From Mycolicibacterium peregrinum (GTDB lineage Bacteria > Actinomycetota > Actinomycetes > Mycobacteriales > Mycobacteriaceae), in the NCBI RefSeq assembly GCF_002102345.1, contig NZ_LQPP01000044.1:1-64000 (forward strand): a stretch of DNA of 64,000 bases. The letters run 5' to 3'. How positions within the stretch are numbered: position 1 is the first letter of the stretch; each line of letters begins with the position of its first letter. Below the pieces are notes generated by a model. It was not told the origin of the DNA. It saw only the letters and a program-made list of their open reading frames with translations, and searched no databases. A program made the translations under genes and the position numbers. This document shows, piece after piece, positions 16,370 through 24,624 of the stretch.

Positions 16370-17293
16370 ATGCGGCTCAAGCCCGGCAGACCTGACCTGG
16401 CCCCCTATGCGCGGTTCTTCGACGGGCCGTCGGCCACAACGCAATCCCCGGTCACCGTCACCTGGGCGGGGGTCAGCACGCTGCTCGTGGACGACGGCAC
16501 GTCGGCAGTTCTGACCGACGGCTTCTTCTCGCGGCCCACTCTGCCGCGCGTGGTCCTGCGCAAGCTGGCGCCGTCACTGCCCCGCATCGACGGCAGCTTG
16601 GCCCGCCTCGGCGTCGACAGGCTCGAAGCGGTGCTGCCGGTACACAGCCACTTCGACCACGCCATGGATTCGGCCGTCGTCGCCGAGCGCACCGGCGCCA
16701 GGCTGGTCGGCGGCAGCTCGACCGCGCAGGTCGGCGTCGGGGGTGGCCTTTCTCCCGACCGGATCGTCACGGTCACTCCGGGCGAGGCCGTCACCCTCGG
16801 TGCCTATGACGTGACGCTCTTCGAATCCGAACACTGCCCGCCGGACCGATTCCCCGGCATCATCACCGAACCGGTCGTCCCGCCGGTCAAGGTCGCGGCC
16901 TACAAGTGCGGAGAAGCCTGGTCGACCCTGGTGCATCATCGGCCCAGCGACCGTCGCTTGCTGATCGTCGGCAGCGCGGGGGCGGTGCCCGGCGCCCTGA
17001 CGGGGCAACGAGCCGAGGTGGTCTACCTCGGGATCGGCCAGCTGGGGCTGCAGTCAGAGCAGTATTTCGAGACCTACTGGGCCGAAACGGTGCGCGCGGT
17101 CGGGGCGCGGCGGGTGGTGCTGATCCACTGGGACGACTTCTTCCGGCCCCTGCACGAACCGCTGCGCGCCCTGCCGTATGCGGGCGACGACCTCGACGTC
17201 TCGATGCGGATCCTGGCCCGGCTGGCCGAACAGGACGGGGTGCGCCTGCACCTGCCGACACTGTGGGAACGCTCCGATCCGTGGCTCAGCTGA
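16370..17293 (+). CDS. MBL-fold metallo-hydrolase (Rv3577-like)
   Basis: 307 residues. HSHFDHAMDS is the metal-binding HxHxDH motif of the metallo-beta-lactamase fold; ESEHCPPDRFPG and VVLIHWDDFF near the end supply further likely ligands. The product is probably cytoplasmic, as no signal peptide is visible. Position before the arsB-like gene corresponds to Rv3577 in M. tuberculosis. The substrate is unknown. Although it follows rpmE2 by 22 bp, conserved synteny suggests it belongs with the genes to the right. Confidence 0.8.
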   Translation: MRLKPGRPDLAPYARFFDGPSATTQSPVTVTWAGVSTLLVDDGTSAVLTDGFFSRPTLPRVVLRKLAPSLPRIDGSLARLGVDRLEAVLPVHSHFDHAMDSAVVAERTGARLVGGSSTAQVGVGGGLSPDRIVTVTPGEAVTLGAYDVTLFESEHCPPDRFPGIITEPVVPPVKVAAYKCGEAWSTLVHHRPSDRRLLIVGSAGAVPGALTGQRAEVVYLGIGQLGLQSEQYFETYWAETVRAVGARRVVLIHWDDFFRPLHEPLRALPYAGDDLDVSMRILARLAEQDGVRLHLPTLWERSDPWLS

Positions 17294-18263
17294 GCTGCCG
17301 GTACGACGGCGGCAGCGGCAGGCCCAGATCTGCCAGCACGCCACGCAGCCGCGTCGGGTAATCCGTGATGAGGCCGTCGACCCCGGCCGCGATCAGATCC
17401 CGCATCGCTGCCGGATCGTTGACGGTCCACGGAGTCACCGTGAGGCCGAGGGCGTGTGCCCGGTCCACGAATGCCCGGTCGACCAGTTCGTACTGGGGTG
17501 AAAGAACCGTCGCGCCCACCGACATCGCCCCGGCGATCGGATCGGGCTCCGTGGCCGGATCAACCCCGCCCAGCCATGGTGAGTCAGGCACCCAGGTGGT
17601 GTCATCCCACAGCGCCACCCGCGGTATCGACGGCTCGGCCCGCTGCACCAACGGCAGTGTGCGCCAGTCGAAACTCTGGATGTCCACCTTGTCGACCTTG
17701 CCCGCGGCACGCACGGCACCGAGGATCACCTCGACGAATTCCTCTGGAGTGGCTGATGTTTCGGGCTTGTCCGCCTCAATCTTCGTCTCGATGTTGAAAC
17801 GCACGTCGGCGTCGTAGGCATCGGTCAGCTCGAACACCTGGGGCAGCACCGCAATCTTGTTGCCGCGCACCACCTCGGCGTCGGGAAAACCACTCAGCAA
17901 CTTGCCGCAGTCGAGCGTGCGGATCTGCTCGAGCGTGAGATCGTGGACCAGCTTCCCGACGTACGGGTACATCGGATCTCCGGGGAAGGCCGGGCCGGTG
18001 TCGGCGCACTTGGGGTCGTCGATCCGCGGGTCGTGCCACACCAGGGGTTGCCTGTCCTTCGTCAGCACGATGTCGAGCTCAAGCGTGGACACCCCGAGCT
18101 CCAACGATTTCGCGAAGGCCCGCAGGGATTCCTCGGTCGTCTCGCCACGCCCGCCGCGATGGGACTGCAGGTCGAATCCGGCGGGCGCCGCGGTGGCCGG
18201 CGGGACAGACTGGAACGCGGCAGCCAGAGCGAACAACAGGACCATCGAAGCAGCCGGACGCAT
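17286..18263 (-). CDS. Secreted glycerophosphodiester phosphodiesterase
   Basis: About 325 residues from the ATG at 18263. A signal peptide (MRPAASMVLLFALAAA, cleavage near ATAAPAG) precedes the GDPD TIM barrel: DLQSHRGGRGETTEESLRAF carries the catalytic HRG, and STLELDIVLTKDRQPLVWHD has the ExD and second histidine. It would hydrolyse glycerophosphodiesters outside the membrane to glycerol-3-phosphate. The 3' end overlaps the converging hydrolase by 8 bp. Confidence 0.88.
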   Translation of the reverse strand: MRPAASMVLLFALAAAFQSVPPATAAPAGFDLQSHRGGRGETTEESLRAFAKSLELGVSTLELDIVLTKDRQPLVWHDPRIDDPKCADTGPAFPGDPMYPYVGKLVHDLTLEQIRTLDCGKLLSGFPDAEVVRGNKIAVLPQVFELTDAYDADVRFNIETKIEADKPETSATPEEFVEVILGAVRAAGKVDKVDIQSFDWRTLPLVQRAEPSIPRVALWDDTTWVPDSPWLGGVDPATEPDPIAGAMSVGATVLSPQYELVDRAFVDRAHALGLTVTPWTVNDPAAMRDLIAAGVDGLITDYPTRLRGVLADLGLPLPPSYRQLS

Positions 18264-18335
18264 GGTCACCAACGCTATCGAGCAAGCCCGAGTACGGTCA
18301 GGTCCGCGTGGCCCGGCCATGCGAATCGTCACCGG

Positions 18336-19598
18336 ATGTTCGACTGGCCGAAAGGATCCACGCCGTTGCTACTGGCCCTGGTGCTGCTGGCCGTCGTCCT
18401 GGTGTTCGCGTTGGCGCGGCCCGAGGGCTGGCCCGAGGCCGTCGTGGCGATCCCGGCCGCCGGGCTGCTGATCGCCTGCGGCGTGATCTCACCGGACGAC
18501 GCGCTGGCGGAGGTCGATCGCCTGCTGCCGGTGGTCGGATTCCTGGCGGCCGTGTTGGTGCTGGCCCACCTGTGTGACGACGAAGGCCTGTTCCACGCCG
18601 CGGGCACGCTGATGGCCCGGGCCAGCAAGGGCGATTCCCGGCGGTTGCTGACCCGGGTCTTCCTGATCGGCGCGATGACGACAGCCGTGCTCAGCCTGGA
18701 TGCGACCGTGGTGCTGTTGACGCCGGTGGTGCTGGCCACCGCGCGCACCCTGGCGATACCTCCGCGGCCGCATGCCTATGCCAGCGCCCACCTGGCCAAC
18801 TCCGCGTCGCTGCTGTTTCCGGTGTCGAACCTGACCAACCTGTTGGCCTTCGCCGTCGCCGGATTGTCCTTCACCCAGTTCACTGCGGTGATGGCGCTGC
18901 CCTGGCTGGCCGCCATCGCCGTCGAATTCGTCGTACTGCGCCTGCTTTTCCGCCATGAGCTGAGCCGTCCGGCCGTCGAGGTGACTCCCCCGCCGCCTGA
19001 GATTCCGGTGTTCGTGCTCGTGGTGCTGGGTTTGACGCTGGCGGGCTTCGTCGTCACCTCGGTGTTGGATGTTTCCCCGGCCTGGGCGGCGCTGGCCGGG
19101 GCGGTGGTGCTCGGCGTGCGCAGTCTGGCTCAGCGTCGCAGCACCATCGGCGGGATCGTGCGCGCCGTCAATGTGCCGTTCCTGGCATTCGTGCTGTGCC
19201 TGGGTGTCGTGGTCGACGCGGTCGTCCGGAACGGCCTGGGCGACGCCATGCGTGGGTTGCTCCCGGTCGGCGACTCGCTGCCCGCGCTGTTGGGCCTTGC
19301 GGCGGTGGCGGCCGTGCTGGCCAATCTGGTCAACAACTTGCCGGCGGTGCTGGTGCTGCTTCCCTTGGTGGCCGGGGCCGGCCCGGCAGCGGTGCTCGCC
19401 GTGCTGATCGGGGTCAACGTCGGCCCCAACCTGACCTACGTCGGATCGTTGTCAAATCTGCTGTGGCGCACTGTTGTTCATCGCGAAGGACTGCCGGCGC
19501 GGTTCACCGAGTTCAGCCGGGTCGGGCTGGCGACGGTGCCGCTGACCCTGGTGGCGTCCGTGGGCGCACTCTGGGTCGGACTGCGCATCTTCCTCTGA
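18336..19598 (+). CDS. ArsB/SLC13-type membrane permease (Rv3578-like)
   Basis: 420 residues, about eleven hydrophobic helices, of the ion-transporter superfamily (ArsB/NhaD/SLC13). Recognisable segments are SLDATVVLLTPVVLATAR, NSASLLFPVSNLTNLLAF and NLVNNLPAVLVLLPLV, the twin Asn-rich re-entrant motifs. The ATG at 18336 is the first plausible start after the divergent signal-peptide gene. M. tuberculosis carries arsB2 at this position. Arsenite specificity is not shown; no ars regulator or reductase is nearby. Confidence 0.82.
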   Translation: MFDWPKGSTPLLLALVLLAVVLVFALARPEGWPEAVVAIPAAGLLIACGVISPDDALAEVDRLLPVVGFLAAVLVLAHLCDDEGLFHAAGTLMARASKGDSRRLLTRVFLIGAMTTAVLSLDATVVLLTPVVLATARTLAIPPRPHAYASAHLANSASLLFPVSNLTNLLAFAVAGLSFTQFTAVMALPWLAAIAVEFVVLRLLFRHELSRPAVEVTPPPPEIPVFVLVVLGLTLAGFVVTSVLDVSPAWAALAGAVVLGVRSLAQRRSTIGGIVRAVNVPFLAFVLCLGVVVDAVVRNGLGDAMRGLLPVGDSLPALLGLAAVAAVLANLVNNLPAVLVLLPLVAGAGPAAVLAVLIGVNVGPNLTYVGSLSNLLWRTVVHREGLPARFTEFSRVGLATVPLTLVASVGALWVGLRIFL

Positions 19599-19656
19599 CG
19601 AGCAGACGAAAAACTGCCCATTTTCACGGGTTTTGGGGCAGTTTCATGTCTGCTCG
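19599..19656. repeat. Long intergenic inverted repeat, probable bidirectional terminator
   Basis: Arms 19599-19619 (CGAGCAGACGAAAAACTGCCC) abbreviated here as CGAGCAGAC...ACTGCCC, and 19636-19656 pair with 18 of 21 positions, with a 16-base loop. It lies between convergent genes. Mycobacteria carry related CGAGCAGAC...GTCTGCTCG hairpins in many intergenic spaces, so this is likely a member of that family (from memory). Confidence 0.75.
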
Positions 19657-19665
19657 CGGTGGGAA

Positions 19666-20610
19666 CTAGAGGGTTCGGCGCTGACGGGCGATCTCGGCCA
19701 ACACCACACCGGCCGCGACCGAGGCGTTCAGCGACTCCGTGGGCCCCGCCATCGGGATCGACACCACCGCATCGCAGTTCTCGCGGACCAGCCGGGACAG
19801 GCCCTTGCCTTCCGAGCCGACCACCACGACCATCGGCCCGGTGCCTTCGAGTTCGTCCAGCGTGGTGTCGCCGCCGGCATCGAGGCCGACGACCTGAAGC
19901 CCGGCGTCGGCCCAACTCTTCAGCGTCCGAGTCAGATTCGTGGCCCGGGCCACCGGGGTACGCGCCGCGGCGCCGGCGCTGGTGCGCCACGCCACCGCGG
20001 TCACCGAAGCCGAACGGCGCTGCGGGATCACCACGCCGTGCCCGCCGAACGCGGCCACCGAACGCACGATGGCACCCAGATTGCGCGGATCGGAGATGTT
20101 GTCCAGCGCCACCATCAGCGCGGGCTCGCCAGAATCCCTGGCTGCCTTCAAAAGGTCGTCTGGATGGGCGTAGTTGTACGGCGGCACCTGCAGGGCCAGG
20201 CCCTGGTGCAACCCGTTGTTGCTCATCCGGTCCAGATCGTGCCGCTGGACTTCCAGGATCGAGATGCCGCGGTCGGCGGCGATCTGGACGGATTCGGTCA
20301 GCCGCTCGTCGGCCTCGGTGCCCAGCGCGACGTAGAGCGCGGTGGCCGGGACCTTGGCCCGCAGGCACTCCACCACCGGGTTGCGGCCCAGCACCAGCTC
20401 GGTGTCGTCGGTCTTACGGTGCCGGCCCTGCGCCTGACGCGCCGCCTTGGCGGCCTTCTTGGCGGCCGGATGGTGCGGGCGCTGATCCGCGCGCGGTGTG
20501 GCCCCACGGCCTTCCAGCCCGCGGCGGCGCACCCCACCGGACCCGACCGTGGGTCCCTTCTTCGTCCCCGGCTTGCGCACCGCGCCGCGCCGCTGCGAAT
20601 TCCCGGCCAT
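19666..20610 (-). CDS. rlmB: 23S rRNA (guanosine-2'-O-)-methyltransferase RlmB
   Basis: 314 residues. A basic, disordered N-terminal extension (about 1-65) precedes the substrate-binding domain (LVLGRNPVVECLRA) and the SPOUT domain with motifs LDNISDPRNLGAIVRS, VVVVGSEGKGLSRL and SIPMAGPTESLNASVAAGVVLAE. It methylates a guanosine in domain V of 23S rRNA. The ATG abuts the stop of cysS with no gap, so the two are cotranscribed, as in other mycobacteria (Rv3579c-Rv3580c). Confidence 0.93.
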   Translation of the reverse strand: MAGNSQRRGAVRKPGTKKGPTVGSGGVRRRGLEGRGATPRADQRPHHPAAKKAAKAARQAQGRHRKTDDTELVLGRNPVVECLRAKVPATALYVALGTEADERLTESVQIAADRGISILEVQRHDLDRMSNNGLHQGLALQVPPYNYAHPDDLLKAARDSGEPALMVALDNISDPRNLGAIVRSVAAFGGHGVVIPQRRSASVTAVAWRTSAGAAARTPVARATNLTRTLKSWADAGLQVVGLDAGGDTTLDELEGTGPMVVVVGSEGKGLSRLVRENCDAVVSIPMAGPTESLNASVAAGVVLAEIARQRRTL

Positions 20611-22011
20611 CTATGCTCCGTTCCCGTCCGCCAGTGCCCACTGAGGACCGTCGGCGGTGTCGGTGACCTCGATGCCGGCCGCTTTGAGCCGGTCCCGGAT
20701 GGCATCGGCGGCCGCCCAGTCTCGGTTTGCCCTGGCCTCAGCCCGGCCGGCCAGGGCCCACTGCACCAGCTCGTCGACCGCTGCCAGCGCGGCCGACGTC
20801 TCGTCGCGGGACTCCCAGCGCTCGTCGAGCGGATCGCAGCCCAGGATGGCCATCATCGCCCGGATCGCGGTGGCCTGCGCCATCGCACCCTCATGGTCAC
20901 CGGCGTCCAGCGCGCGGTTGCCCTCGGCGCGAGCCGCGTGCACCTCGGCCAGCGCCATCGGCACCGCGAGGTCGTCGTTGAGGGCGGCCGCGAACTTCGG
21001 CGTCCAGGCACCGACGGCGACGGCCCCGACGCGATTGCGTACCCGGTGCAGGAAGTCCTCGATGCCGCTGTAGGCCTTCACCGCATCCTGCAGCGCGTTC
21101 TCGGAGAATTCCAGCATGGACCGATAATGCGCGCTACCCAGGTAGTAGCGCAGCTCGGCAGCCCGAACCCGTTGCAGCACAGCAGGAATCGAGAGCACGT
21201 TGCCCAGCGATTTGCTCATCTTCTCGCCGCCCATGGTGACCCAGCCGTTGTGCAGCCAGTACCGGGCGAAGCCGTCACCCGCGGCCTGCGCCTGGGCGAT
21301 CTCGTTCTCGTGGTGGGGGAAGACCAGGTCCATGCCGCCGGCGTGGATGTCGAACTCCGCACCCAGGTAGGCCTCACACATGGCCACGCACTCGGTGTGC
21401 CAGCCCGGACGGCCGCGGCCCCAGGGCGTCGGCCACGACGGCTCACCGGGCTTGGCGCCCTTCCACAGCGTGAAATCGCGCTGATCGCGCTTGCCCGTCG
21501 CCACGCCCTCGCCCTGGTGCACGTCGTCGATGCGGTGTCCGGACAGCGCACCGTATTCGGGCAGGCTCAGCACGTCGAAGTAGACGTCACCGCCTTGGGC
21601 GTAGGCATGGCCCTTCTCGATCAGCCGGTCGATGAGCTCGACCATCTGGGTGATGTGGCCGGTAGCCCTCGGTTCAGCCGAGGGCGGAAGCACGCCCAGC
21701 GCGTCATAGGCGGCGCTGAAGGCCCGCTCATAGGTCGCGGCCCACTCCCACCACGGCCGGCCGGCATCGGCCGCCTTGTTGAGGATCTTGTCGTCGATAT
21801 CGGTGACGTTGCGGATGAACGCAACGTCGTATCCATTGGCGGTCAGCCAGCGGCGCAGCACGTCGAACGCGACTCCGCTACGGACATGACCGATATGCGG
21901 CAAGCCCTGGACGGTGGCCCCGCACAGGTAGATCGAAGCGTGCCCCGGCCGCAGCGGTACGAAGTCTCGTACGGCACCCGCCATGGTGTCGTACAGCCGC
22001 AAATCGGTCAC
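20611..22011 (-). CDS. cysS: Cysteinyl-tRNA synthetase
   Basis: 466 residues from the GTG at 22011 (VTDLRLYDTMAG). HIGH-type motif is GLPHIGHVR, the zinc ligands begin with YLCGATV, and KMSKSLGN is the KMSKS loop. GWHTECVAM and FPHHENEIAQ are conserved class I CysRS segments. Upstream in-frame codons toward 22080 overlap ispF and do not resemble the family. Confidence 0.95.
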   Translation of the reverse strand: MTDLRLYDTMAGAVRDFVPLRPGHASIYLCGATVQGLPHIGHVRSGVAFDVLRRWLTANGYDVAFIRNVTDIDDKILNKAADAGRPWWEWAATYERAFSAAYDALGVLPPSAEPRATGHITQMVELIDRLIEKGHAYAQGGDVYFDVLSLPEYGALSGHRIDDVHQGEGVATGKRDQRDFTLWKGAKPGEPSWPTPWGRGRPGWHTECVAMCEAYLGAEFDIHAGGMDLVFPHHENEIAQAQAAGDGFARYWLHNGWVTMGGEKMSKSLGNVLSIPAVLQRVRAAELRYYLGSAHYRSMLEFSENALQDAVKAYSGIEDFLHRVRNRVGAVAVGAWTPKFAAALNDDLAVPMALAEVHAARAEGNRALDAGDHEGAMAQATAIRAMMAILGCDPLDERWESRDETSAALAAVDELVQWALAGRAEARANRDWAAADAIRDRLKAAGIEVTDTADGPQWALADGNGA

Positions 22012-22030
22012 GACGTGCCAGCTTACCGGC

Positions 22031-22507
22031 CTATTCGGCAGGAACCACCAAAGCGCTGGCCATCGCGGCCAATCCTTCACCCCGCCCGGTCAGCCCGAGC
22101 CCGTCGGTGGTGGTGGCCGACACCGACACCGGCGCCCCCACCAGCTCGGTCAGCAGCCGCTGGGCCTCGTCCCGGCGCGGCCCGATCTTGGGCCGGTTTC
22201 CTACCACCTGCACGGTGGCGTTGCCGATCTCGAACCCTGCGGCCTGCACCAGTCCGCGGACGTGACGCAACATGTCGGCGCCGGTCACGCCGCGCCATTC
22301 CGGCCGGTCGGTGCCGAAGACGCCGCCCAGGTCACCGAGCCCGGCCGCGCTGAGCAGCGCATCGCACAGTGCGTGGGCGGCGACGTCGCCGTCCGAATGC
22401 CCGGCGCAGCCGTCGGCGCCTTCGAATTCCAGGCAGAGCAGCCAGCAAGGCCGGCCCGCCTCGATCGGATGGACGTCGGTACCGAGACCGACCCTGGGAA
22501 TCCTCAC
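22031..22507 (-). CDS. ispF: 2-C-methyl-D-erythritol 2,4-cyclodiphosphate synthase
   Basis: 158 residues. GLGTDVHPI has the metal-binding DxH, and GHSDGDVAAHALCDALLSAAGLGD is the family signature. Fifth step of the non-mevalonate isoprenoid pathway. The GTG start overlaps the stop of ispD by 4 bp, so the two MEP genes are coupled. Confidence 0.95.
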   Translation of the reverse strand: MRIPRVGLGTDVHPIEAGRPCWLLCLEFEGADGCAGHSDGDVAAHALCDALLSAAGLGDLGGVFGTDRPEWRGVTGADMLRHVRGLVQAAGFEIGNATVQVVGNRPKIGPRRDEAQRLLTELVGAPVSVSATTTDGLGLTGRGEGLAAMASALVVPAE

Positions 22508-23175
22508 GCGCCACGCGCCATGACAGCCTCCGCGAGCAGCAGATCCAGAGGTGTCGTGATCTTGAAGGCCAGTGGGTCGCCCGCGACGGTCTGCACCGGC
22601 GTACCGATCTGCTCGACGAGCGAGGCGTCATCGGTGACCGCGCCGGTCCCGGCCCGCTGGTAGGCCCGGCGCAACACGTCGGTGCGGAAGCCCTGAGGCG
22701 TCTGTACGGCGCGCAGCCCGGCCCGCTCAGGAGTCCCCAGCACCGCGCCGTTGGCGTCGACCGCCTTGATCGTGTCGGCCAACGGAAGGCCGGGAACGAC
22801 GGCGGCGTGGCCTTCGGCCAGCGCCGCAACCACCCGATCGATCAGTGAAGGAGGCGTCAGTGCCCGGGCGGCATCATGAACGAGAATGAAATCCGGATCG
22901 CCGGCGGCTGCCAGCGCCAGCGCCACCGACTCTGTCCGGTCGGCTCCGCCGGCCACGATCTGCGCCCGCTCCCCGAACACCAAGATGGCTTCGTCGGTGA
23001 GCGCGGGCGGGACCGCGACCACGACCTTGTCGATCACCCCTGACGCCAGCAGCCCGTCCAGGGCATGCTCCAGCAGGGGTTTGTCCCCCAGATTGACGAA
23101 CGCTTTCGGCCTGCCCGCACCCAGCCGCTCACCAGAGCCGGCTGCCGGGACGACCGCGACAGTTGTTGCCACCAC
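22504..23175 (-). CDS. ispD: 2-C-methyl-D-erythritol 4-phosphate cytidylyltransferase
   Basis: 223 residues. VPAAGSGERLGAGRPKAF is the nucleotide-binding motif, followed by VHDAARALTPPSLI and VQTPQGFR, all typical of IspD. It forms CDP-methylerythritol from MEP and CTP. The start is one of two adjacent GTG codons. It lies 3 bp after carD, in the order carD-ispD-ispF conserved in mycobacteria. Confidence 0.95.
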   Translation of the reverse strand: MVATTVAVVPAAGSGERLGAGRPKAFVNLGDKPLLEHALDGLLASGVIDKVVVAVPPALTDEAILVFGERAQIVAGGADRTESVALALAAAGDPDFILVHDAARALTPPSLIDRVVAALAEGHAAVVPGLPLADTIKAVDANGAVLGTPERAGLRAVQTPQGFRTDVLRRAYQRAGTGAVTDDASLVEQIGTPVQTVAGDPLAFKITTPLDLLLAEAVMARGA

Positions 23176-23178
23176 GCG

Positions 23179-23667
23179 TCAGGACGCGGCGGCCAGAACC
23201 TCGTCGAGAATGGTCTCGGCCTTGGCGTCATCGGTGTTCTCGGCCAGCGCGAGCTCGCCGACCAGAATCTGCCGGGCCTTGGCCAGCATTCGCTTCTCAC
23301 CCGCGGACAGACCGCGTTCCTGATCCCGTCGCCACAGATCGCGGACCACCTCGGCAACCTTGTTCACGTCACCGGAGGCCAGCTTCTCGAGATTGGCCTT
23401 GTAGCGGCGCGACCAGTTGGTCGGCTCTTCGGTGTGCGGTGCGCGCAACACCTGGAAAACCTTGTCGAGGCCTTCCTGGCCCACGACGTCGCGGACTCCG
23501 ACGTACTCGGCGTTCTCTGCGGGAACTCGAACGGTCAGATCACCCTGGGCAACCTTCAGTACGAGATATTCCTTCTGCTCGCCTTTGATGGTCCGGGTTT
23601 CGATCGCCTCGATCAACGCAGCACCGTGGTGTGGATAGACGACGGTGTCTCCGACCTTGAAAATCAT
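23179..23667 (-). CDS. carD: RNA polymerase-binding transcription factor CarD
   Basis: 162 residues from the ATG at 23667 (MIFKVGDTVVYPHHGAA). The N-terminal Tudor-like domain binds the polymerase beta subunit, and the C-terminal helical domain (NWSRRYKANLEKLASGDV) carries the tryptophan that wedges the -10 upstream edge. In mycobacteria CarD stabilises open complexes, especially at rRNA promoters. The reading frame extends upstream to 23703, but MIFKVGD is the invariant N-terminus. Confidence 0.97.
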   Translation of the reverse strand: MIFKVGDTVVYPHHGAALIEAIETRTIKGEQKEYLVLKVAQGDLTVRVPAENAEYVGVRDVVGQEGLDKVFQVLRAPHTEEPTNWSRRYKANLEKLASGDVNKVAEVVRDLWRRDQERGLSAGEKRMLAKARQILVGELALAENTDDAKAETILDEVLAAAS

Positions 23668-23964
23668 CTGATTCGAGCCCCTTTCGCTAGTCCATCCTAA
23701 CACGGGCCCGGATCACATGCGCACCAACTGCGCAGGTCAGGGGCACTGCAGGTGAAGAACAGGGGTTGACATGGTGACGAAAGCGTGCAACCGCAGTGCC
23801 ACCCGGCGGCCCGAAAGGGGCACCCCCGCAAAGCGGTTGCGCGCCTGAACCACCTATGGCCGAACGCCGTTTCGACCCCTCAGCCACGCCCTCACATTCC
23901 GCCCGCCGAGGCCACCTACTACTGTGCATAGTCGAAGTACGCCGACCCAGCTCAGGAGGCTTGA

Positions 23965-24543
23965 GTGAACCGCTTCGCAATGCGCGCCTCGGCCGGTCTG
24001 GCCGCATGTGGCCTGACCGCAGCCGTTCTCACCGGTTGCAGCGCCGGGCAGGTCTCCCAGACGGCGACCCAGGAGCCCGCAGTCAACGGCGTCAACGCCC
24101 AGGCCGGCTCGATCTCGCTGCGCAACGTGCACCTGCGCGCCCCGCAGCAGAAGGACTATGTCGAGCCCGGCTCGGAGGCCGAACTGCTGTTCGTGGCGGC
24201 CAACAATTCCACCGAGGCGCCCAACAAGCTGGTCTCGATCACGACCACCGTCGGCGACGTGGCACTGTCCGGGGACCAGACCGTCCCGGCCGGCGGCGTT
24301 CTGGTGGTGGGCGAGCCCGACGGCCAGACCCAGCCGCTGGAGAAGACCGAGGCGGCCGAGGCCGTCACCGCGAAGGTCACCTTGACCAAGCCGGTCACCA
24401 ACGGGCTGCTCTACGACTTCACGTTCAAGTTCTCCAACGGCGAAACCACTGTGGCCGTGCCGATTTCGGCCGGCGATGCGCCGCGGCGCAACCAGGCCGG
24501 CGAAGAGCCGGCCGGGGATGCCGCGGCCGGCGGTCATCACTGA
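23965..24543 (+). CDS. lpqE: Lipoprotein LpqE
   Basis: 192 residues with a GTG start. The signal peptide ends AAVLTGCSAG (lipobox LTGC). The mature part has LRNVHLRAPQ and a beta-rich domain, with an Ala/Gly-rich tail ending GGHH. The position between carD and radA matches lpqE (Rv3584). The function is unknown; the fold resembles copper-chaperone-like PCu(A)C or DUF461 proteins, but this is uncertain. The 297-bp spacer to carD contains no gene I can support. Confidence 0.85.
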   Translation: MNRFAMRASAGLAACGLTAAVLTGCSAGQVSQTATQEPAVNGVNAQAGSISLRNVHLRAPQQKDYVEPGSEAELLFVAANNSTEAPNKLVSITTTVGDVALSGDQTVPAGGVLVVGEPDGQTQPLEKTEAAEAVTAKVTLTKPVTNGLLYDFTFKFSNGETTVAVPISAGDAPRRNQAGEEPAGDAAAGGHH

Positions 24544-24624
24544 TCTGAAGGATCTCTGACCGTCGCGGCCGCGACCCGGCGCGTGCACACCACCGCTGTC
24601 GGGACCGGCCGCTACTGTCACGGT

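Noticed and set aside
19633..22353. 906-codon open frame across rlmB, cysS and part of ispF on the plus strand
   Set aside because: It crosses three certain genes on the opposite strand; composition is typical of antisense frames.
23740..23850. TTGACA at 23765 and short hairpins in the carD/lpqE spacer
   Set aside because: No matching -10 at proper distance, and the stems are short; not enough for a promoter or RNA call.
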